A stretch of DNA of 41,652 nucleotides from NCBI RefSeq assembly GCF_001556865.1, contig NZ_LSJY01000053.1, positions 1 to 41,652 on the forward strand, in the 5' to 3' direction. Positions 1-8,970 of this stretch are shown one piece after another. Below the pieces are notes generated by a model. The model saw only the letters and a program-made list of their open reading frames with translations, had not been told where the DNA came from and did not search any database. The DNA comes from Sphingobium sp. CCH11-B1. GTDB lineage: Bacteria > Pseudomonadota > Alphaproteobacteria > Sphingomonadales > Sphingomonadaceae. The translations under genes and the position numbers were made by a program. The stretch's first letter is position 1. Each line of letters opens with the position of its first letter.

Positions 1-1283
1 CCGACGATGTCCCCGGCCTGCCCGCCCGCCGCGCGGCGCTCCGTCTGCTCGACGCGGTGCTGCGCCGGGGCGAGCCGCTCGAACTGGCGCTGCATGGCGC
101 GACGCAGGGCCTGCCTCCGGCCGACCGGGCGCTGACCCACGCCATCGCGGCGGAAGTGCTGCGCCACCTGCCCGATCTCGACACCCTGATCGACAGCGCG
201 ACCCGCCAGATCCTGCCGCCCGACGCCAAGGCCCGAATGGTGCTGCGCATCGCGCTCGCCCAGACGCTGAAGCTCGATACGCCGCCGCATGCCGCCATCG
301 CCACCGCCTTGCCGCTGGTGGACGGCGGCCCGCGCAAGCTGGTCCATGGCGTGTTCGGCACGCTGACCCGCGGCGCGCCAGACCTGCCCGATCCGCCGAC
401 CCTGCCCGTCGGTGTCGCGCACCGCTGGGCGGCGCAATGGGGCGACGCTATGCCGCAGGCGGCTGCCCACGCCTACGGGCAGCGTCCTCCTATCGATATC
501 AGCCTGCGCAACCCCGAACAAACGGCGAAATGGGCGGAGACTTTGGGCGGCACGTCTTTCGCCCCCGGCCATGTCCGCCTGCCGTCCCATGCCGATCAGG
601 GGAATGTCGCCATCCCCGACCTGCCAGGCTTTGCCGAAGGCGCATGGTGGGTGCAGGACGTCGCCGCTTCCTGCGCGGCGCGGCTGCTGGGCGCGGGCGA
701 GGGACGCACGGTGCTCGATCTGTGCGCCGCACCGGGCGGCAAGACGATGCAGCTGGCGGCGGCTGGCTGGCGTGTGACCGCGCTCGACCAGTCGAAGAAG
801 CGGCTGGAACGGCTGTCGGACAATCTGACCCGCACCGGCCTGACGGCGGAAGTCGTGCAGGCCGACCTGCGGGCCTGGCGGCCAGACGCGCCAGTGCACG
901 CGATCCTGCTGGATGCCCCCTGTACGGCCACCGGCATCTATCGTCGCCATCCCGACGTGCTGCACCGCATCGGGCCGCGCCAGATCGCGGAGCTGGCGGA
1001 GCTTCAGGCCGATCTGCTCGCCCGCGCGGCGGACTGGCTCGCACCGGGGGGCCGCCTTGTCTACGCGACCTGTTCGCTGGAACGGGCGGAGGGCGAGGAG
1101 CAGGGCGCGCAATTCCTGGCCTCCCATCCCGATTTCGCGCTCCTCCCCACGACCGCAGAAGAACTCCCCGCAGGCATCCTGCCCACGCCGGACGGCTGGC
1201 TTCGCACCCTTCCCGATACGCTGGCGGACGCAGGTGGGACGGACGGCTTCTTCATCGCCCGCCTCGTCAAAAATGCGAACTGA
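1..1283 (+). CDS. rsmB: RsmB-like 16S rRNA (cytosine-C5) methyltransferase, 5' end cut by window
   Basis: SAM-dependent RNA m5C methyltransferase of the RsmB/NOP2 family, expected to methylate 16S rRNA. The reading frame is open from base 3. The residues before the GTG at 57 (GLPARRAALRLLDAVL) match the start of an RsmB NusB-like domain, so the true start lies upstream of the window and 57 is not the start. An N-terminal NusB-like helical domain is followed by a Rossmann methyltransferase domain with the SAM loop LDLCAAPGGKT. Both catalytic cysteines of the family are visible, in DAPCTATG (motif IV) and YATCSLERAEGE (motif VI). At least 426 residues are present, close to the family length of about 430. 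The pairing with rpe, a heparinase-like gene and purH downstream is typical of sphingomonads. Assignment to RsmB rather than another m5C paralogue rests on the NusB-like N-terminus. Confidence 0.9.
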   Translation, partial: DDVPGLPARRAALRLLDAVLRRGEPLELALHGATQGLPPADRALTHAIAAEVLRHLPDLDTLIDSATRQILPPDAKARMVLRIALAQTLKLDTPPHAAIATALPLVDGGPRKLVHGVFGTLTRGAPDLPDPPTLPVGVAHRWAAQWGDAMPQAAAHAYGQRPPIDISLRNPEQTAKWAETLGGTSFAPGHVRLPSHADQGNVAIPDLPGFAEGAWWVQDVAASCAARLLGAGEGRTVLDLCAAPGGKTMQLAAAGWRVTALDQSKKRLERLSDNLTRTGLTAEVVQADLRAWRPDAPVHAILLDAPCTATGIYRRHPDVLHRIGPRQIAELAELQADLLARAADWLAPGGRLVYATCSLERAEGEEQGAQFLASHPDFALLPTTAEELPAGILPTPDGWLRTLPDTLADAGGTDGFFIARLVKNAN

Positions 1284-1308
1284 CTTTTAATTATGTTCGC
1301 GGCATAAG
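1280..1308 (+). promoter_or_regulatory. Putative promoter of the PAS-protein gene, leaderless geometry
   Basis: CTGACT (1280-1285), a 17-base spacer and CATAAG (1303-1308) precede the ATG at 1315 by only 6 bases. Transcription would start at or beside the A of the ATG. No Shine-Dalgarno sequence is seen in the remaining space. The same spacing recurs at several other genes in this window. Confidence 0.35.
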
Positions 1309-1314
1309 GCGGTC

Positions 1315-1806
1315 ATGCGCCCGATCGAGCCCTTGCCTCTCCATCATAGCTGGCCGCTCTATGCATTGCGCGAACATCTCGCGCCCGTCCTGCTGGACCC
1401 CAGCATCGCGCGCAATGACGAGGCGCTGGCGGAACGCGGCCTTGGTCTGTGGCAATGCGACCTTGCGGACAACAGCCTCAGCTGGACCGCCGGCGTCTAC
1501 GACCTGTTCGGGCTGGAACGGGACAGCCCCGTGCCCCGCGACCTCGCCGTCTCCCTCTATGCACCAGACTCGCGTGCGGCGATGGAAAGGTTGCGCGCCT
1601 ATGCCATCCGGCACCGGCGAGGCTTCACGCTGGACGTCGACATCGACCAGGCCGACGGGGCGGGCCGCTGCGCCATGCGCCTGATTGCCGCGCCCGTGCT
1701 GAACAGTCAGGGCGCTGCGGTCGGCCTGCAGGGCGTCAAGCAGTTGCTCCCCCGCGGCGCATCCGCCTCTACCGGGCTGGACCCCACCATTTTCGTCATG
1801 CTTTGA
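1315..1806 (+). CDS. Stand-alone PAS-domain protein
   Basis: A 163-residue soluble protein with one PAS-like fold at about residues 42-145. It opens with GLGLWQCDLADNSLSWT and continues with VYDLFGL, the pattern of PAS_3-type sensor modules. No histidine kinase, GGDEF, EAL or DNA-binding domain follows, so an output would have to come from a partner protein. There is no signal peptide or membrane segment. The gene lies 31 bases after rsmB and appears to have its own promoter with CATAAG immediately before the start. Function is unknown. A sensory or protein-interaction role is inferred from the fold only. Confidence 0.75.
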   Translation: MRPIEPLPLHHSWPLYALREHLAPVLLDPSIARNDEALAERGLGLWQCDLADNSLSWTAGVYDLFGLERDSPVPRDLAVSLYAPDSRAAMERLRAYAIRHRRGFTLDVDIDQADGAGRCAMRLIAAPVLNSQGAAVGLQGVKQLLPRGASASTGLDPTIFVML

Positions 1807-1857
1807 ACGGCTTGCGCGTCGTCACCCGGCGGCGCGCGACTCGCCTGCAAATCCCCG

Positions 1858-1885
1858 TTGCCCTGTGCCCCGGCGGCGACTAAGG
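1858..1885 (+). promoter_or_regulatory. Putative rpe promoter
   Basis: TTGCCC (1858-1863), a 16-base spacer and CTAAGG (1880-1885). The ATG at 1896 begins 10 bases after the second box, leaving a leader of at most a few bases. It matches similar pairs before rpmI and prs. Confidence 0.4.
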
Positions 1886-1895
1886 CGAACGGTTA

Positions 1896-2558
1896 ATGAC
1901 CTCTTCCATCCTCATATCGCCGTCCATCCTGTCCGCCGACTTCGCCCGCTTGGGCGAGGAAGTGCGCGCCATCGACGAGGCAGGGTGCGACTGGGTCCAT
2001 ATCGACGTCATGGACGGCCATTTCGTGCCCAACATCACGATCGGCCCCATGGTGGTAAAGGCGCTGCGCCCCCACACGAAAAAGCCGTTCGACGTTCATC
2101 TGATGATCTCGCCGGTGGACCTCTATCTCGATGCCTTCGCGGCTGCGGGAGCGGACATCATCACTGTCCATCCGGAAGCCGGGCCGCACATCCACCGCAC
2201 CGTGCAGCATATCAAGTCGCTGGGCGTACAGGCGGGCGTGGTGCTCAACCCCGGCACCCCCGCCAAGATGCTGGATTATCTGATCGACGATGTCGACCTG
2301 ATCCTGATCATGAGCGTCAATCCGGGCTTTGGCGGACAGAGTTTCATCGACAACCAACTGCGCAAGATCGAGGCGTGCCGCAAGATGATCGACAAGTCGG
2401 GCCGCGACATCCGGCTCCAGGTCGACGGCGGCATCGACCTCGTCACCGCGCCGAAGGCGATCGCGGCGGGCGCGGATGTGCTGGTCGCGGGCACCGCCAC
2501 TTTCCGCGGCGGCCCTTCCGCCTATGCTGACAATATCCGGAAGCTGCGGGGCGGGTGA
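1896..2558 (+). CDS. rpe: Ribulose-phosphate 3-epimerase
   Basis: Interconverts ribulose 5-phosphate and xylulose 5-phosphate in the pentose phosphate pathway; cytoplasmic. The 220-residue length is standard. TIM-barrel landmarks are in order: [14 protein letters not shown] at residues 9-22, the metal/catalytic pair H35 and D37 in [14 protein letters not shown]68 in VHLMI, the phosphate-binding loop [10 protein letters not shown] at 141-150, and D177 in QVDGGID. All four expected metal ligands are present. The stop codon overlaps the GTG start of the heparinase-like gene by four bases, so the two are probably co-transcribed. Confidence 0.97.
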   Translation: MTSSILISPSILSADFARLGEEVRAIDEAGCDWVHIDVMDGHFVPNITIGPMVVKALRPHTKKPFDVHLMISPVDLYLDAFAAAGADIITVHPEAGPHIHRTVQHIKSLGVQAGVVLNPGTPAKMLDYLIDDVDLILIMSVNPGFGGQSFIDNQLRKIEACRKMIDKSGRDIRLQVDGGIDLVTAPKAIAAGADVLVAGTATFRGGPSAYADNIRKLRGG

Positions 2559-4321
2559 ACGAGATCCGCCGCCTCCCCGCCCGCAAGGGCCAGACGCTTG
2601 CCGCCGAACCGGAAGAGGACGGCATCGAGCAGGGCAAGCGGCTCATCCGCGTCGCGGATGACAAGGGTCTGTCGCTGACGCAGCGGATCGCCAACCAATT
2701 CTACCTGCTCAGTTGGAAGACGCCGATCCACGGCCGCCGGCTCAAGGGGAAATATCCGCTCAAGCTGCTCGCCGTGCCCGACGACCAGGTGCCGGGCGAT
2801 CCGCGCGCGGGTGCGGCGATCCGGGCGGGCTATTTCCTCTTCCGCGGGCAGAAACTGCCCATCGAGACGCTCGACTTTACCAGGCTGTCGGTCAGCCCCG
2901 CCTTTGCAAGCTATCTGCACGGCTTCCGCTGGCTGCGCGACCTCGCCGCCAGCGCCAGCCGCGAACAGGGCGCGCCGATCGCCGAAGCGGTGATGCGCAA
3001 ATGGCTCGACGCGCACCATGAAACGCCCAGCGAGCCCGCCTGGCGCGCCGACAATGCCGGCTGGCGGCTGTTGTTCTGGACTGCGCACGCGCCGCTCATC
3101 CTCTCCTCCAGCGACCTTGTCTATCGTTCGCTGGTGCTGAATTGCATCGCCCGCACTGCCCGACACCTGGACCGCAGCGCCGACAAGGCGCCGATGGGCC
3201 TGCCGCGCCTGACGGCATGGAGCGGGATCCTGGCCGCCGCGCTGCTGATCCCTGGTGGCGAGGCGCGCCGCCTGTTCGGCGAAGCGGGCCTCAAGCGCGC
3301 GATCGACAGCGGCATCCACGCCGATGGCGGCATCGTGTCGCGATCCCCGCTGGCGCAGATGGAGGCGGTAATGCTGCTATCCATGTTGCGCGCCGTCTAC
3401 GACGTGCGGCGCGAAAGCCCGCCCGCCTGCCTGACCGACGCGCTGGCCCGCGTCGTTCCGGCGCTTCTGGGCCTCACCCATGGCGACGGGGGCCTTGCCA
3501 GCTGGCAAGGCGCAGGCGCAATCGATCCGCAATCGGTACAGGCGGTGGTGCAGGCGAGCCGCGTGCGCGCCCGGCCGCTGCGGCAAGCACGCGACTGGGG
3601 CTATCAGCGGATGGTCGCGGGCAACACCATCGTCCAGGTCGATGCCGCCCCACCTCCCGTTGCGCGCCTGGCCGAAGCCGGCTGCGCATCCACAGGCGGA
3701 CTCGAGATCAGCGACGGGCCGCTCCGGCTGATCGTCAGTTGCGGCGGCGCGGCGCTGGAGGGGGCGTGGGTGCCGCGCGAACTGGCGCAGGGGCTGCGCA
3801 CCACGGCGGCGCACAGCACGCTGGTTCTGGCGGACAGCAATTCCACCGCCCTCTTGCCTGACGGCACGCTGGGCAAGGGCGTGACCGAAGTGGAGCTGAC
3901 CCGGCAGGAGCTGGACAATGGCAGCCGGCTCGACATCAGCCATGACGGCTATGTCCGCCGTATGGGCTATGTCCACCGCCGCCTGCTGATGCTGAGTGGC
4001 GACGGCCGGGAAGTGCGGGGGGAGGACATGCTGACCCCGGCCGAGCGGCGCCGGAAGCCGCAGCGCCAGCCGGTCCAGATCCGTTTCCACCTCGCGCCCG
4101 GCGTCGAACCGACGCTGACCGCCGACAATCAGGGCGCGGTACTGCGCGTCGACACCGGCGCGCTCTGGCAGTTCCGCGCGGGCGCAGGGTTGTTGACGGT
4201 CGAGGAAAGCCTTTGGGTCGACGGCGACGGCCGCCCTCATCCGACGCGGCAACTCGTCGTCAGCGCAGAGGCGTTGCCCGGCGGATCGTCAATCGGCTGG
4301 CTGTTCAAGCGCATGGGGTGA
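2555..4321 (+). CDS. Heparinase II/III-like protein
   Basis: A 588-residue protein with an alpha-helical (alpha/alpha toroid-like) N-terminal half and a beta-rich C-terminal half of the heparinase II/III-like family. The C-terminal half contains the typical [10 protein letters not shown] element around residues 416-425. No signal peptide is visible, unlike secreted polysaccharide lyases, so it is probably cytoplasmic. It starts with GTG inside the rpe stop (GTGA overlap), which implies translational coupling. Family members cleave uronic-acid-containing polysaccharides, but the substrate here is unknown. In alphaproteobacteria this type of gene is commonly found between rsmB/rpe and purH, which argues for a conserved housekeeping role rather than scavenging of host glycans. 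Confidence 0.8.
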   Translation: MNEIRRLPARKGQTLAAEPEEDGIEQGKRLIRVADDKGLSLTQRIANQFYLLSWKTPIHGRRLKGKYPLKLLAVPDDQVPGDPRAGAAIRAGYFLFRGQKLPIETLDFTRLSVSPAFASYLHGFRWLRDLAASASREQGAPIAEAVMRKWLDAHHETPSEPAWRADNAGWRLLFWTAHAPLILSSSDLVYRSLVLNCIARTARHLDRSADKAPMGLPRLTAWSGILAAALLIPGGEARRLFGEAGLKRAIDSGIHADGGIVSRSPLAQMEAVMLLSMLRAVYDVRRESPPACLTDALARVVPALLGLTHGDGGLASWQGAGAIDPQSVQAVVQASRVRARPLRQARDWGYQRMVAGNTIVQVDAAPPPVARLAEAGCASTGGLEISDGPLRLIVSCGGAALEGAWVPRELAQGLRTTAAHSTLVLADSNSTALLPDGTLGKGVTEVELTRQELDNGSRLDISHDGYVRRMGYVHRRLLMLSGDGREVRGEDMLTPAERRRKPQRQPVQIRFHLAPGVEPTLTADNQGAVLRVDTGALWQFRAGAGLLTVEESLWVDGDGRPHPTRQLVVSAEALPGGSSIGWLFKRMG

Positions 4322-4332
4322 AGGCGGCGGGC

Positions 4333-4914
4333 CTACCGGTCGGCGGCGCTCGCGACCGCCACCGGCGCACCCTCGGCGGCATAGCGGAAGCGCAAATCAC
4401 TGTTGAGCTGTCCGTTCACTACCGTCCCGGCGGGAATATAGCCGCTGGTGCCATGGATCAGGAAGCCGAGTGAGGTCAGGAACAGCATCGTCCCGATGGA
4501 CGCCGCCGTGCCGCTTTTTCCCTCGTCATAGCCCGAGCCGGTCAGGCGCGCTGGACCATAGGGTGTCATGACTTCGACCAGCTGGATTTCGATCTTTCCC
4601 TTGCGCCCGAAATGGCCGTTGCGCTGCGTCATGGCGACCTCGGCAAATGCGGGAGACCCTGCCGGGATAATGGTCTGGTGACCGAAGACGATCGGCTCCG
4701 CCACTTCCAACCGAATGCGCTCGCCCGGCAGATTGTCCTTGGACGAGATTTGCGCCGTCGTGCGCAACATGATCGGCGTGCCCGCCGGCAGAACATAGCG
4801 CGGGCCAGGAGCGGTCGCTGCTTCGGGCGCCGCGAAATAATAGATATTCTGCGCCTGCGCGGGCGCGCAGATGAAGATCGCCGTGGCGATGGCCCATGCG
4901 TTTGTTCGGATCAT
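4333..4914 (-). CDS. Secreted protein of unknown function
   Basis: A 193-residue protein with a clear Sec signal peptide (residues 1-22, ending APAQA before QNIYY). The mature part has two PAG(T/S)P elements, PAGTPIML and PAGSPAF, framing beta-rich sequence, followed by a basic stretch (FGRKGKIEIQ) and a hydrophobic segment around residues 138-160. The late IPAGTVVNGQL repeats the same pattern. This resembles periplasmic beta-barrel-like proteins of the general VirB10/TrbI-like style, but I do not recognise a named family. It is transcribed towards the heparinase-like gene, with 11 bases between the stops. GGGAAAGGGAG upstream of the ATG is a plausible ribosome-binding site. Confidence 0.7.
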   Translation of the reverse strand: MIRTNAWAIATAIFICAPAQAQNIYYFAAPEAATAPGPRYVLPAGTPIMLRTTAQISSKDNLPGERIRLEVAEPIVFGHQTIIPAGSPAFAEVAMTQRNGHFGRKGKIEIQLVEVMTPYGPARLTGSGYDEGKSGTAASIGTMLFLTSLGFLIHGTSGYIPAGTVVNGQLNSDLRFRYAAEGAPVAVASAADR

Positions 4915-5102
4915 GCGGTGCTCCCTTTCCCCGCCTCATTGCCTAGACAGAGGGAATGAAGAAGCAGTGCCACAACAAGGTTAACGCGGCGCGACCAGCT
5001 TCCGCCCGCGGTCAGCGCAGGCGGGACTGTATTTTTGCGCGCTCCGGCACTAAGGGACCGCGCGACACCGTCCTGCCCCTCGCCCAAGGAAAGTCCAACT
5101 CA

Positions 5103-6692
5103 ATGACCGACGTCCGTATCAAGCGCGCCCTCCTGTCCGTGTCCGACAAGGCCGGCCTCATCGAACTGGGCCAGGCGCTTGCGACCCATGGCGTGGAATT
5201 GGTGTCGACCGGCGGCACGGCCAAAGCACTGCGCGATGCGGGTCTTTCGGTGAAAGACATTTCCGACCTCACCGGCTTTCCCGAGATGATGGACGGCCGC
5301 GTCAAGACGCTGCATCCAAAGGTCCATGGCGGCCTGCTCGCCGTGCGCGACAACCCGGAGCATGTCGCCTCGATGCACGAGCATGAGATCGGCGCGATCG
5401 ATCTGGTCGTCGTCAATCTCTACCCCTTCGCCGCCACCGTCGCCAAGGGCGCGGAGCGGGAGGAAATCATCGAGAATATCGACATTGGCGGTCCGTCGAT
5501 GGTCCGTTCGGCGGCGAAGAACCATGAAAGCGTCGCCATCGTCACCGATCCGGCCGATTATGCCCGGCTGATCGCGGAGATGGGGGAGAAGGCGGGGGCG
5601 ACCAGCTATGATTTCCGCCGGATGCTGGCAGCTAAGGCCTATGCGGCAACGGCCGCCTATGATTCGATGATCGCCAGCTGGTTCGCTTTCGCCGATCAGG
5701 GCGCGATATTCCCCGAAACGCTGGCGGTGTCGAGCAAGCTGGGCGCGACGCTGCGCTATGGCGAGAACCCGCATCAGTCGGCCGCGCTCTATTTGCCTGT
5801 CGGCCCCTCAGCAAAGGGTATCGCCCAGGCGCAGCAGGTCCAGGGCAAGGAACTCAGCTACAATAATTACAACGACGCCGACGCCGCGCTGGAGCTGGTC
5901 AGCGAATTCCGCGACGGCCCGCCGACCGTGGTGATCGTCAAGCACGCCAATCCGTGCGGCGTCGCCACCGGCGAGACGCTGATCGAGGCCTATGAAGCCG
6001 CGCTCGCCTGCGACAGCGTGTCGGCCTTCGGTGGCATCATCGCGGTCAACCGGCCGCTCGATGGCCCTACCGCCGAAGCGATCAGCGGCATCTTCACCGA
6101 AGTCGTCGCCGCGCCCGACGCCGACGAGGAGGCCAAGGCGATCTTTGCCAAGAAGAAGAATCTGCGCCTGCTGCTGACCGGCGACCTGCCCGATCCCGCC
6201 CGTGCTGGCCTGCAGATCAAGAGCATCGCCGGGGGCATGCTGGTGCAGAGCCGCGACAATGGCCGCGTCACCCGCGACCAGCTGAAAGTCGTGACCAAGC
6301 GCGCACCGACCGAGCAGGAACTTGGCGACTGCCTCTTCGCCTGGACTGTCGCCAAGCATGTGAAGTCGAACGCCATTGTCTATGCCAGGGATGGCAGCAC
6401 GGCGGGCGTGGGCGCAGGCCAGATGAACCGCCTCGAATCCGCGCGCATCGCCGCCTGGAAGGCAAAGGATGCAGCGGAAAAGGCAGGCTGGACGGAGCCG
6501 CGCACTATCGGCTCCGCCGTCGCCTCCGACGCCTTCTTCCCCTTCGCTGACGGCCTGCTCGCGGCGGTGGAGGCCGGCGCAACAGCGGTGATTCAGCCCG
6601 GCGGATCGATTCGCGACGAGGAAGTGATCGCCGCCGCCGATGAGGCGGGCCTCGCGATGGTCTTCACCGGAATGCGCCATTTCCGCCACTGA
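5103..6692 (+). CDS. purH: Bifunctional AICAR transformylase / IMP cyclohydrolase
   Basis: Catalyses the last two steps of de novo IMP synthesis: formylation of AICAR with 10-formyl-THF, then ring closure. From the ATG at 5103 the protein has 529 residues, the normal family length. An in-frame extension back to 4956 is not conserved-looking and was rejected. The N-terminal MGS-like cyclohydrolase domain shows [20 protein letters not shown] and [15 protein letters not shown]. The C-terminal transformylase domain shows [25 protein letters not shown] and [11 protein letters not shown]. It is followed by a strong intrinsic terminator, so transcription probably ends after purH. Confidence 0.97.
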   Translation: MTDVRIKRALLSVSDKAGLIELGQALATHGVELVSTGGTAKALRDAGLSVKDISDLTGFPEMMDGRVKTLHPKVHGGLLAVRDNPEHVASMHEHEIGAIDLVVVNLYPFAATVAKGAEREEIIENIDIGGPSMVRSAAKNHESVAIVTDPADYARLIAEMGEKAGATSYDFRRMLAAKAYAATAAYDSMIASWFAFADQGAIFPETLAVSSKLGATLRYGENPHQSAALYLPVGPSAKGIAQAQQVQGKELSYNNYNDADAALELVSEFRDGPPTVVIVKHANPCGVATGETLIEAYEAALACDSVSAFGGIIAVNRPLDGPTAEAISGIFTEVVAAPDADEEAKAIFAKKKNLRLLLTGDLPDPARAGLQIKSIAGGMLVQSRDNGRVTRDQLKVVTKRAPTEQELGDCLFAWTVAKHVKSNAIVYARDGSTAGVGAGQMNRLESARIAAWKAKDAAEKAGWTEPRTIGSAVASDAFFPFADGLLAAVEAGATAVIQPGGSIRDEEVIAAADEAGLAMVFTGMRHFRH

Positions 6693-6724
6693 TCGCATCA
6701 GCCGCGCGCGAAATTGACGCTACG

Positions 6725-6760
6725 ACCGGGCCGCCGTGGACGAACGGTCGGCCCGGTTTT
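6725..6760 (+). terminator. Intrinsic terminator after purH
   Basis: A 9-bp perfect stem, ACCGGGCCG (6725-6733) with CGGCCCGGT (6749-6757), a loop of 15 bases and an immediate TTTT run. It lies about 30 bases after the purH stop. Confidence 0.85.
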
Positions 6761-6937
6761 GCGTTAAGGCATTGTACGGTCACGATATTCATTGTTCGCA
6801 CCTGCAAAACCGCAGAAAACCGCCATTTTTTACCAAGTGGCCTCTTTTCATCGACACCCTGTCCACTTATTTAGGTCGGGACCCTGCTTCCACGGCAGAT
6901 GTGGGGCACCACTTCTCGTTCGACAGGAGATATTTGG

Positions 6938-7270
6938 ATGACCAAGAAGACCCTCGCGGTGCTGGCTGCCTCAATGGCTCTCGCCCTCCCCGGCCTCGCC
7001 AGCGCAGGCAGCAGCGACATGGACGTCATCGTCGACGGTAACACCGGCGCGCAAACCCGCTCCATCGCCGTGTCCGTGGCTGACCTGAACCTTGCCAGTG
7101 ACAGCGGCCTGCGCCGCGCCGACTATCGGCTGGTCCGCGCCTCGAAGCAGGTGTGCGGCTATGTCAATGGCTCGATCCTGCCGGTGACGAACGACTATCG
7201 CAACTGCTATGGCAGCGCGATCCAGGGCGCCCGCGCGGATCTCAACACGCTGGCGCAGCGCCTAGGCTGA
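6938..7270 (+). CDS. UrcA-family secreted protein
   Basis: A 110-residue protein. The start at 6938 was chosen because AGGAGA lies at 6925-6930 and a signal peptide follows directly (MTKKTLAVLA... ending in ASA near residue 23). The mature part carries the UrcA pattern: VSVADLNLASDSG, then a helix and the VCG motif with a second cysteine about 17 residues later (NCYG), which could form a disulfide. UrcA proteins are small periplasmic proteins of unknown function, widespread in Sphingomonadales and Caulobacterales. It is flanked by terminators on both sides, so it is a single-gene unit. Confidence 0.8.
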   Translation: MTKKTLAVLAASMALALPGLASAGSSDMDVIVDGNTGAQTRSIAVSVADLNLASDSGLRRADYRLVRASKQVCGYVNGSILPVTNDYRNCYGSAIQGARADLNTLAQRLG

Positions 7271-7295
7271 CCGCCCGTCACTCCGCTCAATCGCC

Positions 7296-7327
7296 AGGGG
7301 CCGCTCCAGATCATGGGGCGGCCCTTT
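7296..7327 (+). terminator. Intrinsic terminator after the UrcA-family gene
   Basis: Stem GGGCCGC (7298-7304) with GCGGCCC (7318-7324), extended by a G-T wobble and an A-T pair, with a 13-base loop and a short TTT run. It lies about 25 bases after the stop. Confidence 0.7.
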
Positions 7328-7427
7328 GCTTTGTCAGGCGCACTCCATGCTTACCAGCCATTAACCACTCCTTAGAGGATTTCCTTCATTCCCCGATTAC
7401 GAACGACCGCCTGGGGATCCGCCTGAA

Positions 7428-8966
7428 ATGCCGCATAGCTATAACAGCGTCGACGTTGCCATTATCGGCGCCGGCCCCGCCGGACTCACTGCCGCCTATC
7501 TCCTCACGAAGCAGGGCTACAGCGTCACGGTGATCGAGAAGGATCCGGTCTATGTTGGCGGCATCAGCCGAACCGTGGAACTCAATGGCTTCCGTTTCGA
7601 CATTGGCGGGCATCGCTTCTTTTCCAAGTCGCAACAGGTGGTCGATCTCTGGAACGAGATCCTGCCGGACGATTTCATCCAGCGCCCGCGCATGAGCCGC
7701 ATCTATTATGAAGGCAGCTATTACAGCTATCCGCTGCGCGCGTTCGAGGCGCTGTGGAACCTGGGCGTCTGGCGCTCGACCCTCTGCATGGCAAGCTTCG
7801 CGAAGGCGAAGCTGTTCCCAAACCGCAACGTCCGCTCCTTCCAGGACTGGACCGTCAACGCCTTCGGCCACAAGCTTTTCTCTATCTTCTTCAAGACATA
7901 TACCGAAAAAGTGTGGGGCATGCCCTGCGACGAGATGTCGGCCGACTGGGCAGCGCAGCGGATCAAGGGCCTGTCGCTCTGGGGCGCGGTCAAGGATGGC
8001 CTCAAGCGCAGCCTCGGTCTCAACAAACGTCCCAATGACGGCATGGCGACCAAGACGCTGCTGGAAACGTTCCGCTATCCGCGCCTTGGCCCCGGCATGA
8101 TGTGGGAAGCCGCGCGCGACCGGGTGGTCGAGGGCGGCAACCATGTGCTGATGGCGCACAGGTTCAATCGCCTGGAGGAGGATCAGGCAACCGGCCGCTG
8201 GCGGCTGATCGCGGACGGCCCCGAAGGCGAGGTGGCGATCGACGCCGGCCACGTTATTTCGTCCGCACCGATGCGCGAACTTGCGGCGCGCATCCATCCG
8301 CTTCCCGCGACGCTGCCGCAGGCAATGGATCTCAAATATCGCGATTTCCTGACCGTCGCCCTGATGGTGAAGGGAGAGGATATCTTTCCCGATAACTGGA
8401 TCTACATCCACGATCCCAAGGTGCTGGTCGGCCGCATCCAGAATTTCCGCAGCTGGTCGCCTGAAATGGTGCCGGACCCCAGCCTCGCCTGCGTCGGCCT
8501 TGAATATTTCTGTTTCGAAGGGGATGGCCTCTGGGCCTCTTCCGACGCCGATCTGGTCGCGCTCGCGACGAAGGAGATGGCGGCGCTCGGCCTCTGCAAC
8601 CCGGACGATGTCGTGGGCGGCGCAGTGGTGCGGCAGGAAAAGGCCTACCCAGTTTACGACGACGCCTATGCCGCCAATGTTCAGGCGATGCGGACCGAAC
8701 TGGAAGCGCGCTATCCCACGCTTCATATGGTCGGGCGCAACGGCATGCACCGCTATAACAATCAGGATCACGCAATGATGACGGCGATGCTGACCGTGCG
8801 CAACATCGTGGCGGGCCACCGCGTCCATGACGTGTGGCAGGTCAATGAGGACGCCGAATATCATGAGGCGGGCGACGAAGGCCAGATCGGCGACGGGCAA
8901 GAGGCCGATACGCAGGCCGCGCTTGGCAGCGTCCGCGCCGTTCCGGCCCGATTGAAGGCCGCCTGA
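7428..8966 (+). CDS. FAD/NAD(P)-dependent oxidoreductase, UDP-galactopyranose-mutase/amine-oxidase-like
   Basis: A 512-residue flavoprotein. The N-terminal dinucleotide-binding motif is IIGAGPAGL (residues 12-20), followed by VIEKDPVYVGGISRT and FDIGGHRFFSKS, the pattern shared by UDP-galactopyranose mutases and protoporphyrinogen-oxidase-like amine oxidases. The C-terminal RYNNQDHAMMTAM element fits the FAD-binding end of the family. No signal peptide is seen. It sits five bases before a GtrA gene, and then a GT-C-like gene follows, so a role in making or modifying a sugar or lipid-linked glycan is inferred. The substrate is not evident. The most likely start is the ATG at 7428. Confidence 0.8.
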   Translation: MPHSYNSVDVAIIGAGPAGLTAAYLLTKQGYSVTVIEKDPVYVGGISRTVELNGFRFDIGGHRFFSKSQQVVDLWNEILPDDFIQRPRMSRIYYEGSYYSYPLRAFEALWNLGVWRSTLCMASFAKAKLFPNRNVRSFQDWTVNAFGHKLFSIFFKTYTEKVWGMPCDEMSADWAAQRIKGLSLWGAVKDGLKRSLGLNKRPNDGMATKTLLETFRYPRLGPGMMWEAARDRVVEGGNHVLMAHRFNRLEEDQATGRWRLIADGPEGEVAIDAGHVISSAPMRELAARIHPLPATLPQAMDLKYRDFLTVALMVKGEDIFPDNWIYIHDPKVLVGRIQNFRSWSPEMVPDPSLACVGLEYFCFEGDGLWASSDADLVALATKEMAALGLCNPDDVVGGAVVRQEKAYPVYDDAYAANVQAMRTELEARYPTLHMVGRNGMHRYNNQDHAMMTAMLTVRNIVAGHRVHDVWQVNEDAEYHEAGDEGQIGDGQEADTQAALGSVRAVPARLKAA

Positions 8967-8970
8967 TCCG

